NCBI GenBank assembly: GCA_017463225.1
Contig: JAFTPO010000057.1
Location: forward strand, 21,447 to 85,446
Source of the DNA: Lachnospiraceae bacterium
Lineage (GTDB): Bacteria > Bacillota > Clostridia > Lachnospirales > Lachnospiraceae
Direction of reading: 5' to 3'
DNA length: 64,000 nucleotides
Made by a program: the position numbers and the translations under genes. Under the pieces are notes generated by a model. That model had not been told where the DNA came from. It saw only the letters and a list, made by a program, of their open reading frames with translations, and did no database searches. Every line of letters starts with the position of its first letter. Position 1 is the stretch's first letter. Shown here in pieces: positions 44,051-52,999 of this stretch.

Positions 44051-46174
44051 ATGTTAGATAAAAAGCAGTTAGAAAGATATGACAATTATTATAACAGAGA
44101 GTATAGTTGGCTTTTGTTTAATTACAGAATATTAAATGAAGCAAAGGATAAGACCATTCCTTTATTTGAAAGAATCAAATTCTTAAGCATAACAGCATCT
44201 AATTTAGATGAGTTCTTTATGATTAGAGTGGCATCTTTATATGATTTGGTGGATGCAGATGTTACTAAGAAAGATATTGCAGGACTTACTCCTAAGGAGC
44301 AACTTGACTTAATTATCCCAGAGACTAAGGAAATGATGAATGCTCAGTATTCCACACTTAATCGTTCTCTGCTTCCGGCCTTAGAGTCCAACGGACTTAA
44401 GCTTGTAAAGAGCTACGAAGACCTTTCAGAGAAACAGTCAAAATACGTGGATAAGTATTTTGAGAGAGAGGTTTATCCGGTATTAACTCCAATGGCGGTG
44501 GATTCGTCCAGACCATTTCCTCTTATCTCCAATAAGACCCTTAATATAGGAGCACTTATTCATGATAAGAAGAAGGATGTAGTTGATATTGCTACAGTTC
44601 AGGTTCCATCAGTGCTTCCACGTGTTATAGAGCTCCCTGCGGAAGGTGATATAAGGGAGATAATTCTCTTAGAGGAGATTATAGAGAAGAATCTAAATAA
44701 GTTATTCCTCAATTATGAGATTATCTGTGCACACCCATACCGTATTATGAGAAATGCAGACCTTACCATTGATGAGGAGGATGCAGCAGATCTTCTTAAG
44801 GAGATTGAAAAGCAGATTAAGCAGAGAGCCTGGGGTGAGGTTATAAAGCTTGAGATAGAGGCGGATATGGATAAGCGTCTTTTGAAGGAGCTTAAGAAAC
44901 AGCTTCAGGTAAATGCTGATGCAGTATATAAGATTAATGGACCTTTGGACTTAACCTTCCTTATGAAGGTTAATGGTCTTGATGGATTTGAGCATCTTAA
45001 ATACAAGAAATATATTCCGCAGCCGGTACAGGGCCTTAATCGGGAAGAAAGCATTTTTGACCAGATTAAGAGGAAGGATATATTGCTTCATCATCCATAT
45101 GATGAGTTTACGCCGGTTGTAGACTTTATCAAGCAGGCAGCAGTTGACCCTAATGTTTTGGCTATTAAGCAGACCCTGTATCGTGTCAGTGGTAACTCAC
45201 CTATAGTTGCTGCTTTAGCCCAGGCTGCAGAAAATGGTAAGCAGGTTACAGTTTTAGTTGAGCTTAAGGCTAGATTCGATGAGGAGAACAATATTATCTG
45301 GGCCAGAAAGCTTGAGAAGGCCGGATGTCACGTTATCTACGGTTTAGTAGGTCTTAAGACCCACTCGAAGATTGCTCTTGTTGTAAGACGAGAGGAAGAG
45401 GGAATTAAGAGGTATGTTCACTTAGGAACAGGAAATTATAATGATATAACTGCAAAATTATACACAGATATGGGTATGCTAACTGCATCAGACTCCATAG
45501 GTGAGGATGCTACAGCGGTGTTTAATATGCTGTCAGGATATTCTGAGCCACCGGCTTGGAACAAGCTTATGGTTGCTCCTATCTGGCTTAAGGATAGATT
45601 TGTAAGTCTTATAAAGAGAGAGACAGAGAATGCACGAGCAGGCAAGGAGGCGCGTATTATCGCCAAGATGAATTCCCTCTGTGATCCTGTAATAATTAAG
45701 GCTCTTTATGAGGCGGCAAACGCAGGCGTTAAGATAGAACTTATAATAAGAGGAATCTGTTGTCTTAAGACAGGTATAAAGGATTTAAGTGAGAATATCA
45801 CTGTAAGGTCTATAGTTGGAAACTTCCTTGAACACTCTAGAATCTTCTATTTCTACAATAATGGATTTGAAGATGTTTATATGGGAAGTGCAGATTGGAT
45901 GCCTAGAAATCTTGATAAGAGAGTTGAGATAACCTTCCCTGTAGAGGATGAGGATTTAAAGAAGAAGGTTATTGAGATTCTTCATATTCAGCTTGCGGAT
46001 ACGCTTAAAGCTCATATTATGCAGCCTGACGGTTCTTATGAGAAGCAGGATTTAAGAAGAAGAGATAAGCTGGAGGCACAGACCTTCTTCTGTAAGCAGG
46101 CTATGAATACTGCCTCAGACGAGGAAAAAAAGATAGTATCACGTATATTTGTTCCAAGAACAAAGAGTGAATAA
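44051..46174 (+). CDS. ppk1: Polyphosphate kinase 1
   Basis: 707 residues; reversible transfer of ATP gamma-phosphate to polyphosphate. N-terminal YYNREYSWLLFNYRILNEA with FLSITASNLDEFFMIRV; catalytic His residues in HSKIALVVRRE and EHSRIFYFY; phosphate-binding VELKARFDEENNI and HLGTGNYN. ATG directly abuts the ppx stop, with AAGGAGG upstream. Length is normal. Confidence 0.97.
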   Translation: MLDKKQLERYDNYYNREYSWLLFNYRILNEAKDKTIPLFERIKFLSITASNLDEFFMIRVASLYDLVDADVTKKDIAGLTPKEQLDLIIPETKEMMNAQYSTLNRSLLPALESNGLKLVKSYEDLSEKQSKYVDKYFEREVYPVLTPMAVDSSRPFPLISNKTLNIGALIHDKKKDVVDIATVQVPSVLPRVIELPAEGDIREIILLEEIIEKNLNKLFLNYEIICAHPYRIMRNADLTIDEEDAADLLKEIEKQIKQRAWGEVIKLEIEADMDKRLLKELKKQLQVNADAVYKINGPLDLTFLMKVNGLDGFEHLKYKKYIPQPVQGLNREESIFDQIKRKDILLHHPYDEFTPVVDFIKQAAVDPNVLAIKQTLYRVSGNSPIVAALAQAAENGKQVTVLVELKARFDEENNIIWARKLEKAGCHVIYGLVGLKTHSKIALVVRREEEGIKRYVHLGTGNYNDITAKLYTDMGMLTASDSIGEDATAVFNMLSGYSEPPAWNKLMVAPIWLKDRFVSLIKRETENARAGKEARIIAKMNSLCDPVIIKALYEAANAGVKIELIIRGICCLKTGIKDLSENITVRSIVGNFLEHSRIFYFYNNGFEDVYMGSADWMPRNLDKRVEITFPVEDEDLKKKVIEILHIQLADTLKAHIMQPDGSYEKQDLRRRDKLEAQTFFCKQAMNTASDEEKKIVSRIFVPRTKSE

Positions 46175-46181
46175 GTTTAAG

Positions 46182-46203
46182 ACGTTCAGAGGCGACTGGA
46201 CGT
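46182..46203 (+). other. Short hairpin between ppk1 and the purine permease
   Basis: ACGTTCAG-6nt-CTGGACGT, one G-T pair, no T tract. It may be a weak processing or attenuation hairpin; no purine riboswitch was found here. Confidence 0.35.
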
Positions 46204-46232
46204 GTAAATAAAAATAAAGGAGGATTAATTGA

Positions 46233-47711
46233 ATGGAAAAACTATTCAAAATCAGCGAAAGAGGGTCAACAATTCGTACTGAGATTTTTGCGGGAATAAC
46301 TACATTCTTTGCCATGGCGTACATCATATTTGTTAACCCTAATCAGGTAGCAGCAGAGGGAGCCAACGGATGGCTGGTAGGACTTGGAGCGGATCCGGCT
46401 GTTATGGGACAGATATGGAATGCAACCTACGTTGCATCTATATTAGTTGCGGTTGTTGGTACTTTGCTTATGGCATTTCTTGCTAATATGCCATTTGCTC
46501 AGGCTTGTGGTATGGGTCTTAACTCATTTTTCTGTACAATGTTTGTATCAGGAGCATTCTTTGCAGGGGTAGATGTAATAACAGGCTATCAGTCAGGTCT
46601 TGTTATTATCTTCTTGTCAGGTGTTGTATTCCTTGTACTTTCTATAACAGGACTTAGAGAGTATGTGGCAAAGGCTATGCCAGAGTGTTTGAAGAAGGCG
46701 ATACCTGCAGGTATTGGTCTTTTCATAGCTCTTATAGGCTTTAAGAATGCCGGTATTATTGAGGATAATCAGTACACCTTTGTACAGTTCTTTGACTTCC
46801 ACGGAAGAATCAGTGCTGTAGGGACAGAGGTTAATGGTGTAACAATTACAGCTATGGATGCGTGGAAGACCTGTGTTCCTGTAATAGTAGCCCTTCTTGG
46901 TGTTCTTATTATTGCAATTCTTGCTAAGAAGAACGTAAAGGGTAATGTAATTATTGGAATTCTTGTATCAACAGTGCTTTATTATCTGTTTATGTGGGAG
47001 CTTCCAAGCTTTGATATAAGTGCGGTTGGACAGTCTTTTAAGGATTTTGCTGAAGTAGGTTTCCTTGGTGCCTTTAATGGTGATGCTTGGGATGCAGCTT
47101 TTAATGGACCACATATTGGCGGTGTATTCTCAGCAGTAATGCTTATTATTGTATTCTGCCTTGTAGATATGTTTGATACAGTTGGAACTATATATGGTAC
47201 AGCTGCTCAGGCAGATATGCTTGATGAAAACGGTGACCCTATGGCTATGAATCAGAGTATGCTTTGTGATTCTATTGGTACAGTAACAGGTGCTGTTCTT
47301 GGTACTTCAACCTGTACAACCTTCGTAGAGTCAGCTTCAGGTGTTAGTGCAGGTGGTAGAACCGGACTTGCCAGCGTAGTTACAGCAATATGCTTTGCGA
47401 TTTGCTTATTCTTAAGCCCGCTTGCAAGCGTTGTTCCAAGCTGTGCAACAGCTCCGGCGCTTATCTTCGTAGGTGTTCTTATGGCTAAGAACTTTGCCAA
47501 GGTTGATATGGATGATATGCTTTCAGCAGTTCCTGCATTCCTTGCACTTATCCTTATGCCACTTACTTACTCAATCTCAAATGGTATTGGTGTAGGTGCT
47601 ATCGCATACGTGCTTATAGCAATCTTTACTGGTAAGTATACTAAGAAGGATATTGTGGTAACTGTAATTGCAGCACTCTTTGTATGTAAGTTTATATTTG
47701 TTACAATGTAG
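46233..47711 (+). CDS. NCS2 purine permease (AzgA/PbuG type)
   Basis: 492 residues with about 12-14 membrane spans. The N-terminal motif TEIFAGITTFFAMAYIIFVNP, QACGMGLNSFFC, FCLVDMFDTVGTIYG and the conserved STCTTFVESASGVSAGGRTG loop place it in the adenine/guanine/hypoxanthine symporter branch of NCS2. It imports purine bases with protons. AAAGGAGG precedes the start. It stands alone with no purine riboswitch upstream, unusual only in that many Firmicute purine permeases have one. Confidence 0.94.
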   Translation: MEKLFKISERGSTIRTEIFAGITTFFAMAYIIFVNPNQVAAEGANGWLVGLGADPAVMGQIWNATYVASILVAVVGTLLMAFLANMPFAQACGMGLNSFFCTMFVSGAFFAGVDVITGYQSGLVIIFLSGVVFLVLSITGLREYVAKAMPECLKKAIPAGIGLFIALIGFKNAGIIEDNQYTFVQFFDFHGRISAVGTEVNGVTITAMDAWKTCVPVIVALLGVLIIAILAKKNVKGNVIIGILVSTVLYYLFMWELPSFDISAVGQSFKDFAEVGFLGAFNGDAWDAAFNGPHIGGVFSAVMLIIVFCLVDMFDTVGTIYGTAAQADMLDENGDPMAMNQSMLCDSIGTVTGAVLGTSTCTTFVESASGVSAGGRTGLASVVTAICFAICLFLSPLASVVPSCATAPALIFVGVLMAKNFAKVDMDDMLSAVPAFLALILMPLTYSISNGIGVGAIAYVLIAIFTGKYTKKDIVVTVIAALFVCKFIFVTM

Positions 47712-47751
47712 TTTATGACAGAAGAGTCACAAACTCTTCACAAAACTTTCG

Positions 47752-47779
47752 TTGACAATTCAAGTCATAAGTATATAAT
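47752..47779 (+). promoter_or_regulatory. Promoter-like sequence immediately before a perfect palindrome
   Basis: TTGACA (47752-47757), 16-bp spacer, TATAAT (47774-47779). The palindrome 47780-47823 begins at the next base, so any transcript would start inside it. Confidence 0.5.
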
Positions 47780-47826
47780 AAAATTCGGTATAAAGTTTGA
47801 TATCAAACTTTATACCGAATTTTTTT
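47780..47826. terminator. 44-bp perfect palindrome with T tract
   Basis: Arms run from 47780 to 47801 and 47802 to 47823, centred on GATATC, with no mismatch, then a run of T to 47826. It most likely terminates the purine permease transcript, and perhaps also acts as an operator or attenuator for the ABC exporter. Confidence 0.8.
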
Positions 47827-47893
47827 GCTTACATAAAAATATATTGATAATTGAAATAGAATTAGTGAATGAAAGGGGATAAAAAGAGACAGT

Positions 47894-49705
47894 ATGATTA
47901 AAACGCTAGGTAAACATTTGAAGGAATTTAAGCTTCCTTCTATACTCACACCGATTTTTATGATTCTTGAGGTGTTCTTCGAGATTCTGATACCATATCT
48001 TATGGCATCTATTATAGACCAGGGTGTACAAAAGGGAGATTTAAAACACATAGTGACGGTAGGACTACTTATGCTTGTTTTGGCGTTGGGAGGCCTTATA
48101 ACCGGTCTACTTGGAGGAAAGTACGGTGCTAAGGCATCAACTGGATTTGCCAAGAATCTAAGAGAGGCGATGTATGCAAATATTCAGAACTTTTCCTTTG
48201 CTAATATTGATAAGTTCTCTACAGCAGGACTTATAACCAGACTTACCACAGATGTTACCAATATCCAAAATGCTTATCAGATGCTACTTAGAATGTGTAT
48301 GAGAGCACCTGTTAGCCTTATGGCTGCTATGATAATGGCATTTACCATAAGTCCAAGACTTGCTAGTATATATCTTGTTGCAGTACTTATACTTGCAGTG
48401 ATATTGGCTATAATTATTAAAGCTGCTACAGGATACTTTACACAGGTGTTTAGACGATATGATGACCTAAATGCCAGTGTTCAGGAGAATGTATCTGCCA
48501 TAAGAGTGGTTAAAGCATATGTCCGTGAGGATTATGAGAAGAGCAAGTTTACCAAGGCCAGCGAGGCTGTTTATAAGCTGTTTATGAAGGCAGAGAAGGT
48601 AATTATATTAAATGGTCCTGTTATGAATCTTACAGTATATAGCTGTATCCTTCTTATAAGCTGGGTGGGCGCTCATATGATAGTTGATTCAGGCAGTGTG
48701 GCTCTTACCACAGGTAACCTGTCGAGCTTACTTGCTTACTGTATGAATATTCTTATGAATCTTATGATGCTTTCTATGATATTTGTTATGATGTCTATGA
48801 GTGCACCAAGTGCCATAAGAGTAGCAGAGATACTTAATGAAGAGCCGGATATTAAGAATCCTGCAAATCCTGTTATGGAAGTAAAGGACGGTAGTATAGA
48901 GTTTAAGGATGTTGCCTTTGCCTATAAGCACTTTAAGACTGTGGAGAATAAGCATGGTCAGGTGACAGGAACTGTGGAGATAGAGAAAAAGAAGAATGTA
49001 CTTAATGATATAAATCTTTCTATAAAGTCCGGTGAAACCATAGGTATCTTAGGTGGAACCGGTAGCTCTAAGTCCAGTCTTGTTAATCTTATCAGCAGAC
49101 TTTACGATGCTACAGAAGGCGATGTTATAGTAGGCGGAGTAAATGTTAAGGATTACGATATTGAAACCTTAAGAAATCAGGTATCTGTAGTGCTTCAGAA
49201 GAATGTGCTTTTTAGTAGCTCCATATATGACAATCTTCGTTGGGGAGATAAGGATGCTACAGACGAGGAGTGTCAGAATGCATGTAAGCTGGCATGTGCT
49301 CATGACTTTATTATGGCTTTCTCTGATGGCTATGATACCAAGATAGAACAGGGTGGAACTAATGTGTCCGGAGGTCAGAGACAGAGACTTTGCATTGCCA
49401 GAGCACTTCTCAAAAAACCTAAGATACTTATATTAGATGATAGTACAAGTGCTGTAGATACAGCAACCGATGCAAGGATTAGAAAAGCCTTTGCAGAAAA
49501 TATTCCTGATACTACCAAGATTATTATCGCCCAAAGAATCAACAGTATTCAGTTTGCGGATAGAATAGTTGTTATGGAAGAAGGCAGGATTAATGCTGTA
49601 GGAACTCATGAGGAGCTTCTTGCTACTAATGAGATATACCAGGATGTCTACGAATCACAGACCGGTGGAAGCGGAGACTTCGATGAGCAGGGAGGTGAGC
49701 AGTAA
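47894..49705 (+). CDS. Heterodimeric ABC exporter half 1 (degenerate site)
   Basis: 603 residues: type IV ABC exporter membrane domain (six spans, residues 1-310, with the RLTTDVTNIQ and VSAIRVVKAYVRE motifs) and an ATPase domain. Walker A reads GGTGSSKSS (Gly of GK replaced by Ser), signature VSGGQRQR, Walker B LILDDST, where Asp replaces the catalytic Glu, and the switch His position is Q (AQRI). These changes are typical for the inactive-site half of heterodimers such as BmrC/BmrD or TM287/288. A 25-residue insert (ENKHGQVTGTVEIEKKKN) lies at the domain entry. The stop overlaps the second half by one base. Confidence 0.93.
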   Translation: MIKTLGKHLKEFKLPSILTPIFMILEVFFEILIPYLMASIIDQGVQKGDLKHIVTVGLLMLVLALGGLITGLLGGKYGAKASTGFAKNLREAMYANIQNFSFANIDKFSTAGLITRLTTDVTNIQNAYQMLLRMCMRAPVSLMAAMIMAFTISPRLASIYLVAVLILAVILAIIIKAATGYFTQVFRRYDDLNASVQENVSAIRVVKAYVREDYEKSKFTKASEAVYKLFMKAEKVIILNGPVMNLTVYSCILLISWVGAHMIVDSGSVALTTGNLSSLLAYCMNILMNLMMLSMIFVMMSMSAPSAIRVAEILNEEPDIKNPANPVMEVKDGSIEFKDVAFAYKHFKTVENKHGQVTGTVEIEKKKNVLNDINLSIKSGETIGILGGTGSSKSSLVNLISRLYDATEGDVIVGGVNVKDYDIETLRNQVSVVLQKNVLFSSSIYDNLRWGDKDATDEECQNACKLACAHDFIMAFSDGYDTKIEQGGTNVSGGQRQRLCIARALLKKPKILILDDSTSAVDTATDARIRKAFAENIPDTTKIIIAQRINSIQFADRIVVMEEGRINAVGTHEELLATNEIYQDVYESQTGGSGDFDEQGGEQ

Positions 49706-51633
49706 TGGCACAGGCGAAAGAGGTTAGAGGACCTATGGGTCCAAGGGGCAGAGGCAGAGGACCTGCTCCAAAGATTGAAAACCCAGGCAAAATATTTGCC
49801 AGAATAATGGGATATGTTGGTAAGAAATATAAGTTCCACCTATTGGTGGTGCTTGTGTGTATATTTGTAAGTGCCCTGTCTAATGTACAGGGAACAATGT
49901 TTACTAAAACACTTATAGATGAGCATATAACTCCTATGCTTGAAACAGGTGTTAAGGACTATGGTAGTCTTCTTAGGGCTATGGGAAGGGTTGCCATATT
50001 CTATGGCTGTGGAATTATTGCATCATTTACCCACGGGCTTATTATGGCTTATGTGACACAGGGAACCTTAAGGGACCTTCGTGTGGATATGTTTAAGCAT
50101 ATGGAGAGCCTTCCTATAAAGTATTTTGACACTCATGCTCACGGTGATATCATGTCACTTTATACAAATGATATCGATACCCTAAGGCAGATGATAAGTC
50201 AGAGTATCCCGCAGTTTGTTAACAGTGTGGTTATGGTAGTCAGTGTATTTATCAGTATGGTTAGTCTTAGTGTGCCACTTACCTGTGTAACCCTTGTTAT
50301 GGTAGGAGTAATGCTTTTTACCAGTACTAAGGTGGCGGGAAAGAGTGGAAGCTACTTTGTGAAGCAGCAGAAGGCTCTTGGAGAGCTTAATGGTCACATC
50401 GAGGAGATGATGGAGGGTCAGAAGGTTGTCAAGGTGTTTAATCACGAGGATGAGAGTATAGAGGAGTTTAACCAGCTTAACGAGGCATTGTATGATTGCG
50501 CTAAGAATGCAAATGGGTTCGTGAATATGCTAGGACCTATCAATGCCCAGCTTGGTAATTTAAGCTACGTGGTGTGTGCTATAACAGGAGGCGTGCTTGC
50601 TATAAATGGTATCGGCGGTCTTACCTTGGGCGGTTTGGTGAGCTTCCTTACCTTTAACAAAAGCTTTAGTATGCCTATAAATCAGATAAGCCAGCAGATG
50701 AATGCGGTGGTTATGGGTCTTGCAGGTGCAGACAGAATATTTAAACTTCTTGATGAGGAGCCGGAGGTTGATAATGGATATGTAACCTTAGTTAATGCAA
50801 AACGTAATGCTGATGGCGAGCTGGAAGAAACTACTGAGAGAACCGGTATGTGGGCTTGGAAGCATACTCATCAGGCAGACGGCTCTGTTACCTATGTGGA
50901 GCTTACAGGAGATGTGGTATTCGATGATGTGGACTTTGGTTACACTGATGAGAAGATGGTGCTTCACAATGTAGACCTTTACGCTACACCGGGACAGAAG
51001 ATTGCTTTCGTAGGCTCAACAGGTGCGGGTAAAACAACTATTACTAATCTTATAAACCGTTTCTATGATATCCAGGATGGTAAAATTAGATACGATGGAA
51101 TAAATGTTAATAAGATTAAAAAATCAGATTTAAGAAGCTCTCTTGGTATGGTGCTTCAGGATACGCATCTCTTTACTGATACAGTTATGGAGAACATCAG
51201 ATACGGTAGACTTAACGCCACTGATGAAGAGGTAATAGCTGCTGCTAAGCTTGCAAATGCAGATGGATTTATAAACCAGCTTCCAGATGGCTATAACACA
51301 AAGCTTACAGGAGACGGAGCAAACCTAAGCCAGGGCCAGAGACAGCTTCTTGCAATAGCAAGAGCTGCCATAGCAGACCCACCGGTGCTTATACTTGATG
51401 AGGCTACAAGCTCTATCGATACCAGAACAGAAAAGCATGTTCAGGCAGGTATGGATGGACTTATGAAGGGCAGAACCACATTTGTAATAGCCCACAGACT
51501 GTCTACTGTTAAGAATAGTGATTGTATAATAGTATTAGAGCAGGGAAGAGTAATAGAAAGAGGTACTCATGACCAGCTTATAGAACAAAAGGGCAAATAT
51601 TACCAGCTTTATACCGGTAATGCGCCAGCTTAA
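49705..51633 (+). CDS. Heterodimeric ABC exporter half 2 (catalytic site)
   Basis: 642 residues, start ATG overlapping the previous stop (TAATG). After a Gly/Arg/Pro-rich start come six membrane spans and an ATPase with full motifs: Walker A GSTGAGKTT, signature LSQGQRQLL, Walker B LILDEATSSID with the catalytic Glu and switch AHRLST. It would power the pair with half 1. An insert of about 40 residues (WAWKHTHQADGSVTYV region) precedes the ATPase. Multidrug or lipid/peptide export is the family role; substrate unknown. Confidence 0.95.
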   Translation: MAQAKEVRGPMGPRGRGRGPAPKIENPGKIFARIMGYVGKKYKFHLLVVLVCIFVSALSNVQGTMFTKTLIDEHITPMLETGVKDYGSLLRAMGRVAIFYGCGIIASFTHGLIMAYVTQGTLRDLRVDMFKHMESLPIKYFDTHAHGDIMSLYTNDIDTLRQMISQSIPQFVNSVVMVVSVFISMVSLSVPLTCVTLVMVGVMLFTSTKVAGKSGSYFVKQQKALGELNGHIEEMMEGQKVVKVFNHEDESIEEFNQLNEALYDCAKNANGFVNMLGPINAQLGNLSYVVCAITGGVLAINGIGGLTLGGLVSFLTFNKSFSMPINQISQQMNAVVMGLAGADRIFKLLDEEPEVDNGYVTLVNAKRNADGELEETTERTGMWAWKHTHQADGSVTYVELTGDVVFDDVDFGYTDEKMVLHNVDLYATPGQKIAFVGSTGAGKTTITNLINRFYDIQDGKIRYDGINVNKIKKSDLRSSLGMVLQDTHLFTDTVMENIRYGRLNATDEEVIAAAKLANADGFINQLPDGYNTKLTGDGANLSQGQRQLLAIARAAIADPPVLILDEATSSIDTRTEKHVQAGMDGLMKGRTTFVIAHRLSTVKNSDCIIVLEQGRVIERGTHDQLIEQKGKYYQLYTGNAPA

Positions 51634-51675
51634 TATAAATTGATATAGAATAAAAAATACTTCTACAAAACGCAA

Positions 51676-51702
51676 AAATTCCTGGCAAAGATGCAGGAAT
51701 TT
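51676..51702 (+). terminator. Hairpin after the ABC exporter genes
   Basis: AAATTCCTG-8nt-GCAGGAATTT; nine-bp stem with a short T tract, a moderate terminator. Confidence 0.5.
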
Positions 51703-51705
51703 CCA

Positions 51706-51735
51706 TTGACTATAATGCTAAAAATAAGATAAAAT
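51706..51735 (+). promoter_or_regulatory. Promoter of the phospholipase C-like gene
   Basis: TTGACT (51706-51711), 18-bp spacer, TAAAAT (51730-51735). The following leader has CGCAA/TTGCG and GGAT/ATCC pairings (about 51764-51808). Confidence 0.45.
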
Positions 51736-51828
51736 TAAAGTTAGTGGGTAAATGATTTGTCGCAAGGATACACATAATATGATGAATCCTGGCCATAAGA
51801 TTGCGTTTAAAGGTAGGAGTATTTTTTT

Positions 51829-52416
51829 ATGAGAAAAAAATCACATATTTCTCTGTCAAGAGGAGTTATCAAGGGTTTGGGCGAAGACAATATAATAAAG
51901 CATAGATATACTTTTTACATAGGAAGTATAGTTCCTGACTGTATACCTTCCTTTATTACCAGAAGGCATAATATGGAACAGACCTTTGATATATTTGTAA
52001 AGCATATGGAAAAATTTGTTAGGATACTTGGCAAAAGAGAGAAGATAGGCTTTAGGCAGAGTATTAGAATGGGTATGATTCTTCATTATATAGCTGATTA
52101 TTTTACACTTCCTCACAACAGTCACTATGAGGGAGGCTTTAAGGAGCATTGTGTATATGAGGGTGCTCAGCTAAAATGCATGAGGAATTATGTGAAGGAC
52201 GTTAGGTCTGAGGAGATAAATGTAATGCTACCGGATCCGCTTAAGGATGTGAAGCAGGTTGTAGAGTATATTAAGGAAAAACATAAGGAGTATGTTAAGC
52301 TTCATCAGGGAGTTAAGGATGATTGTGAGTTTTCCTTGGAGGCATGTTTGTGTGTGGCCTTATCTTTATTTAAGATAGGTACTGATAGATATGATATGGC
52401 CTATGGATTAGTTTAA
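51829..52416 (+). CDS. Zinc-dependent phospholipase C-like protein
   Basis: 195 residues resembling the zinc-dependent phospholipase C / S1-P1 nuclease-like fold often found in Clostridia. Metal-ligand candidates are the His in KKSHISLSR, the Asp in GSIVPDC, the H...D of LHYIADYFTLPHN and HCVYE. There is no signal peptide, so it is probably cytosolic, unlike toxin-type enzymes. The start follows GGTAGGAG. The family is annotated from sequence profile memory; substrate unknown. Confidence 0.75.
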   Translation: MRKKSHISLSRGVIKGLGEDNIIKHRYTFYIGSIVPDCIPSFITRRHNMEQTFDIFVKHMEKFVRILGKREKIGFRQSIRMGMILHYIADYFTLPHNSHYEGGFKEHCVYEGAQLKCMRNYVKDVRSEEINVMLPDPLKDVKQVVEYIKEKHKEYVKLHQGVKDDCEFSLEACLCVALSLFKIGTDRYDMAYGLV

Positions 52417-52510
52417 TACTATTGTAAATTTAAGAATAAATTGAGCTAAAAATAAGCATACTAATAGAACTTATATGTTATAAGTAATCTATTTTAATGG
52501 AGGGTATGCT

Positions 52511-52702
52511 ATGAGAAGTTCAGCAGATGTATACAAGAAGGTTGCAGAGAGATGTAGCTCATATGACAAGAAGACTAAGAAGGATGCTATGACAAATGTG
52601 GCAGGTGAGTCAAAGAGCTGTCTTAACTGCAAGCATTTTGCAGAGGATGAGCACTGTAAGTTAGATCTTTATGATCCGATTGCAAAAAATATAGGATGCT
52701 AA
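52511..52702 (+). CDS. 63-residue Cys4 protein
   Basis: A small basic protein whose second half has CLNCKHF, HCKLD and a terminal GC, a four-cysteine set able to bind zinc or an iron-sulfur cluster. Strong AATGGAGGG ribosome site and own terminator (52714-52746) support it being real. Similar small proteins are common but uncharacterised in the Lachnospiraceae. Function unknown. Confidence 0.75.
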   Translation: MRSSADVYKKVAERCSSYDKKTKKDAMTNVAGESKSCLNCKHFAEDEHCKLDLYDPIAKNIGC

Positions 52703-52713
52703 TTTGTAAGGCA

Positions 52714-52746
52714 AAGGGGTGTGGGAGTTCCGCACCTCTTTTTTGC
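52714..52746 (+). terminator. Terminator after the Cys4 gene
   Basis: AGGGGTGTGG-AGTT-CCGCACCTCT with G-T pairs, followed by six T. It lies just ahead of the second structured RNA. Confidence 0.8.
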
Positions 52747-52755
52747 AGGGAATTA

Positions 52756-52880
52756 GAAAAGGACGAGGCAATAAATTGCATTCCGACCGCGACAGTGGTC
52801 GGGACTAAGCTGACCGTGTTAGTGTCAGCGTGGACCGACCCTAGGCAGGTCGGCCAGTATGTGAATACCTCGTCCTTTTC
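52756..52880 (+). ncRNA. Structured RNA element, copy 2 (unidentified class)
   Basis: A 125-nt element closed by the perfect 13-bp helix GAAAAGGACGAGG/CCTCGTCCTTTTC, unrelated in sequence to the outer helix of copy 1. The interior repeats copy 1 in order: CAATAAATT, ATTCCGACCGCG, a variable helix (GGTCGG with CCGACC), the hairpin GCTGAC-CGTGTTAGT-GTCAGC, then CCCTAGGCAGG and CGGCCAGTATGT. The base changes between copies keep pairing. It lies between a terminator and the promoter of the ABC-F gene, so it may be a free-standing small RNA, or a mobile structured element. The short open frame across it is not a gene. Confidence 0.75.
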
Positions 52881-52902
52881 GTCTGGATAAAGGATTTGCT
52901 TA

Positions 52903-52931
52903 TTGACACCCCCACCCCTAATTGTTATACT
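52903..52931 (+). promoter_or_regulatory. Promoter of the ABC-F gene
   Basis: TTGACA (52903-52908), 17-bp spacer, TATACT (52926-52931). It begins just after the structured RNA, showing that the RNA is not in the ABC-F leader if this promoter is the main one. Confidence 0.7.
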
Positions 52932-52999
52932 CTACCTTGGTTAAATGGATAATAATGCCTATATATTGGGCACGTATATAAGGAAAGGATTATTGAAAA

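Noticed and set aside
46175-46232. Purine riboswitch ahead of the NCS2 permease
   Set aside because: The gap is only 58 bases and lacks the aptamer's conserved loops; only an 8-bp hairpin is present.
52696-52890. 64-residue plus-strand open frame after the Cys4 gene
   Set aside because: It crosses a terminator and the structured RNA; its apparent residues are those of conserved RNA blocks, and no ribosome site is present.
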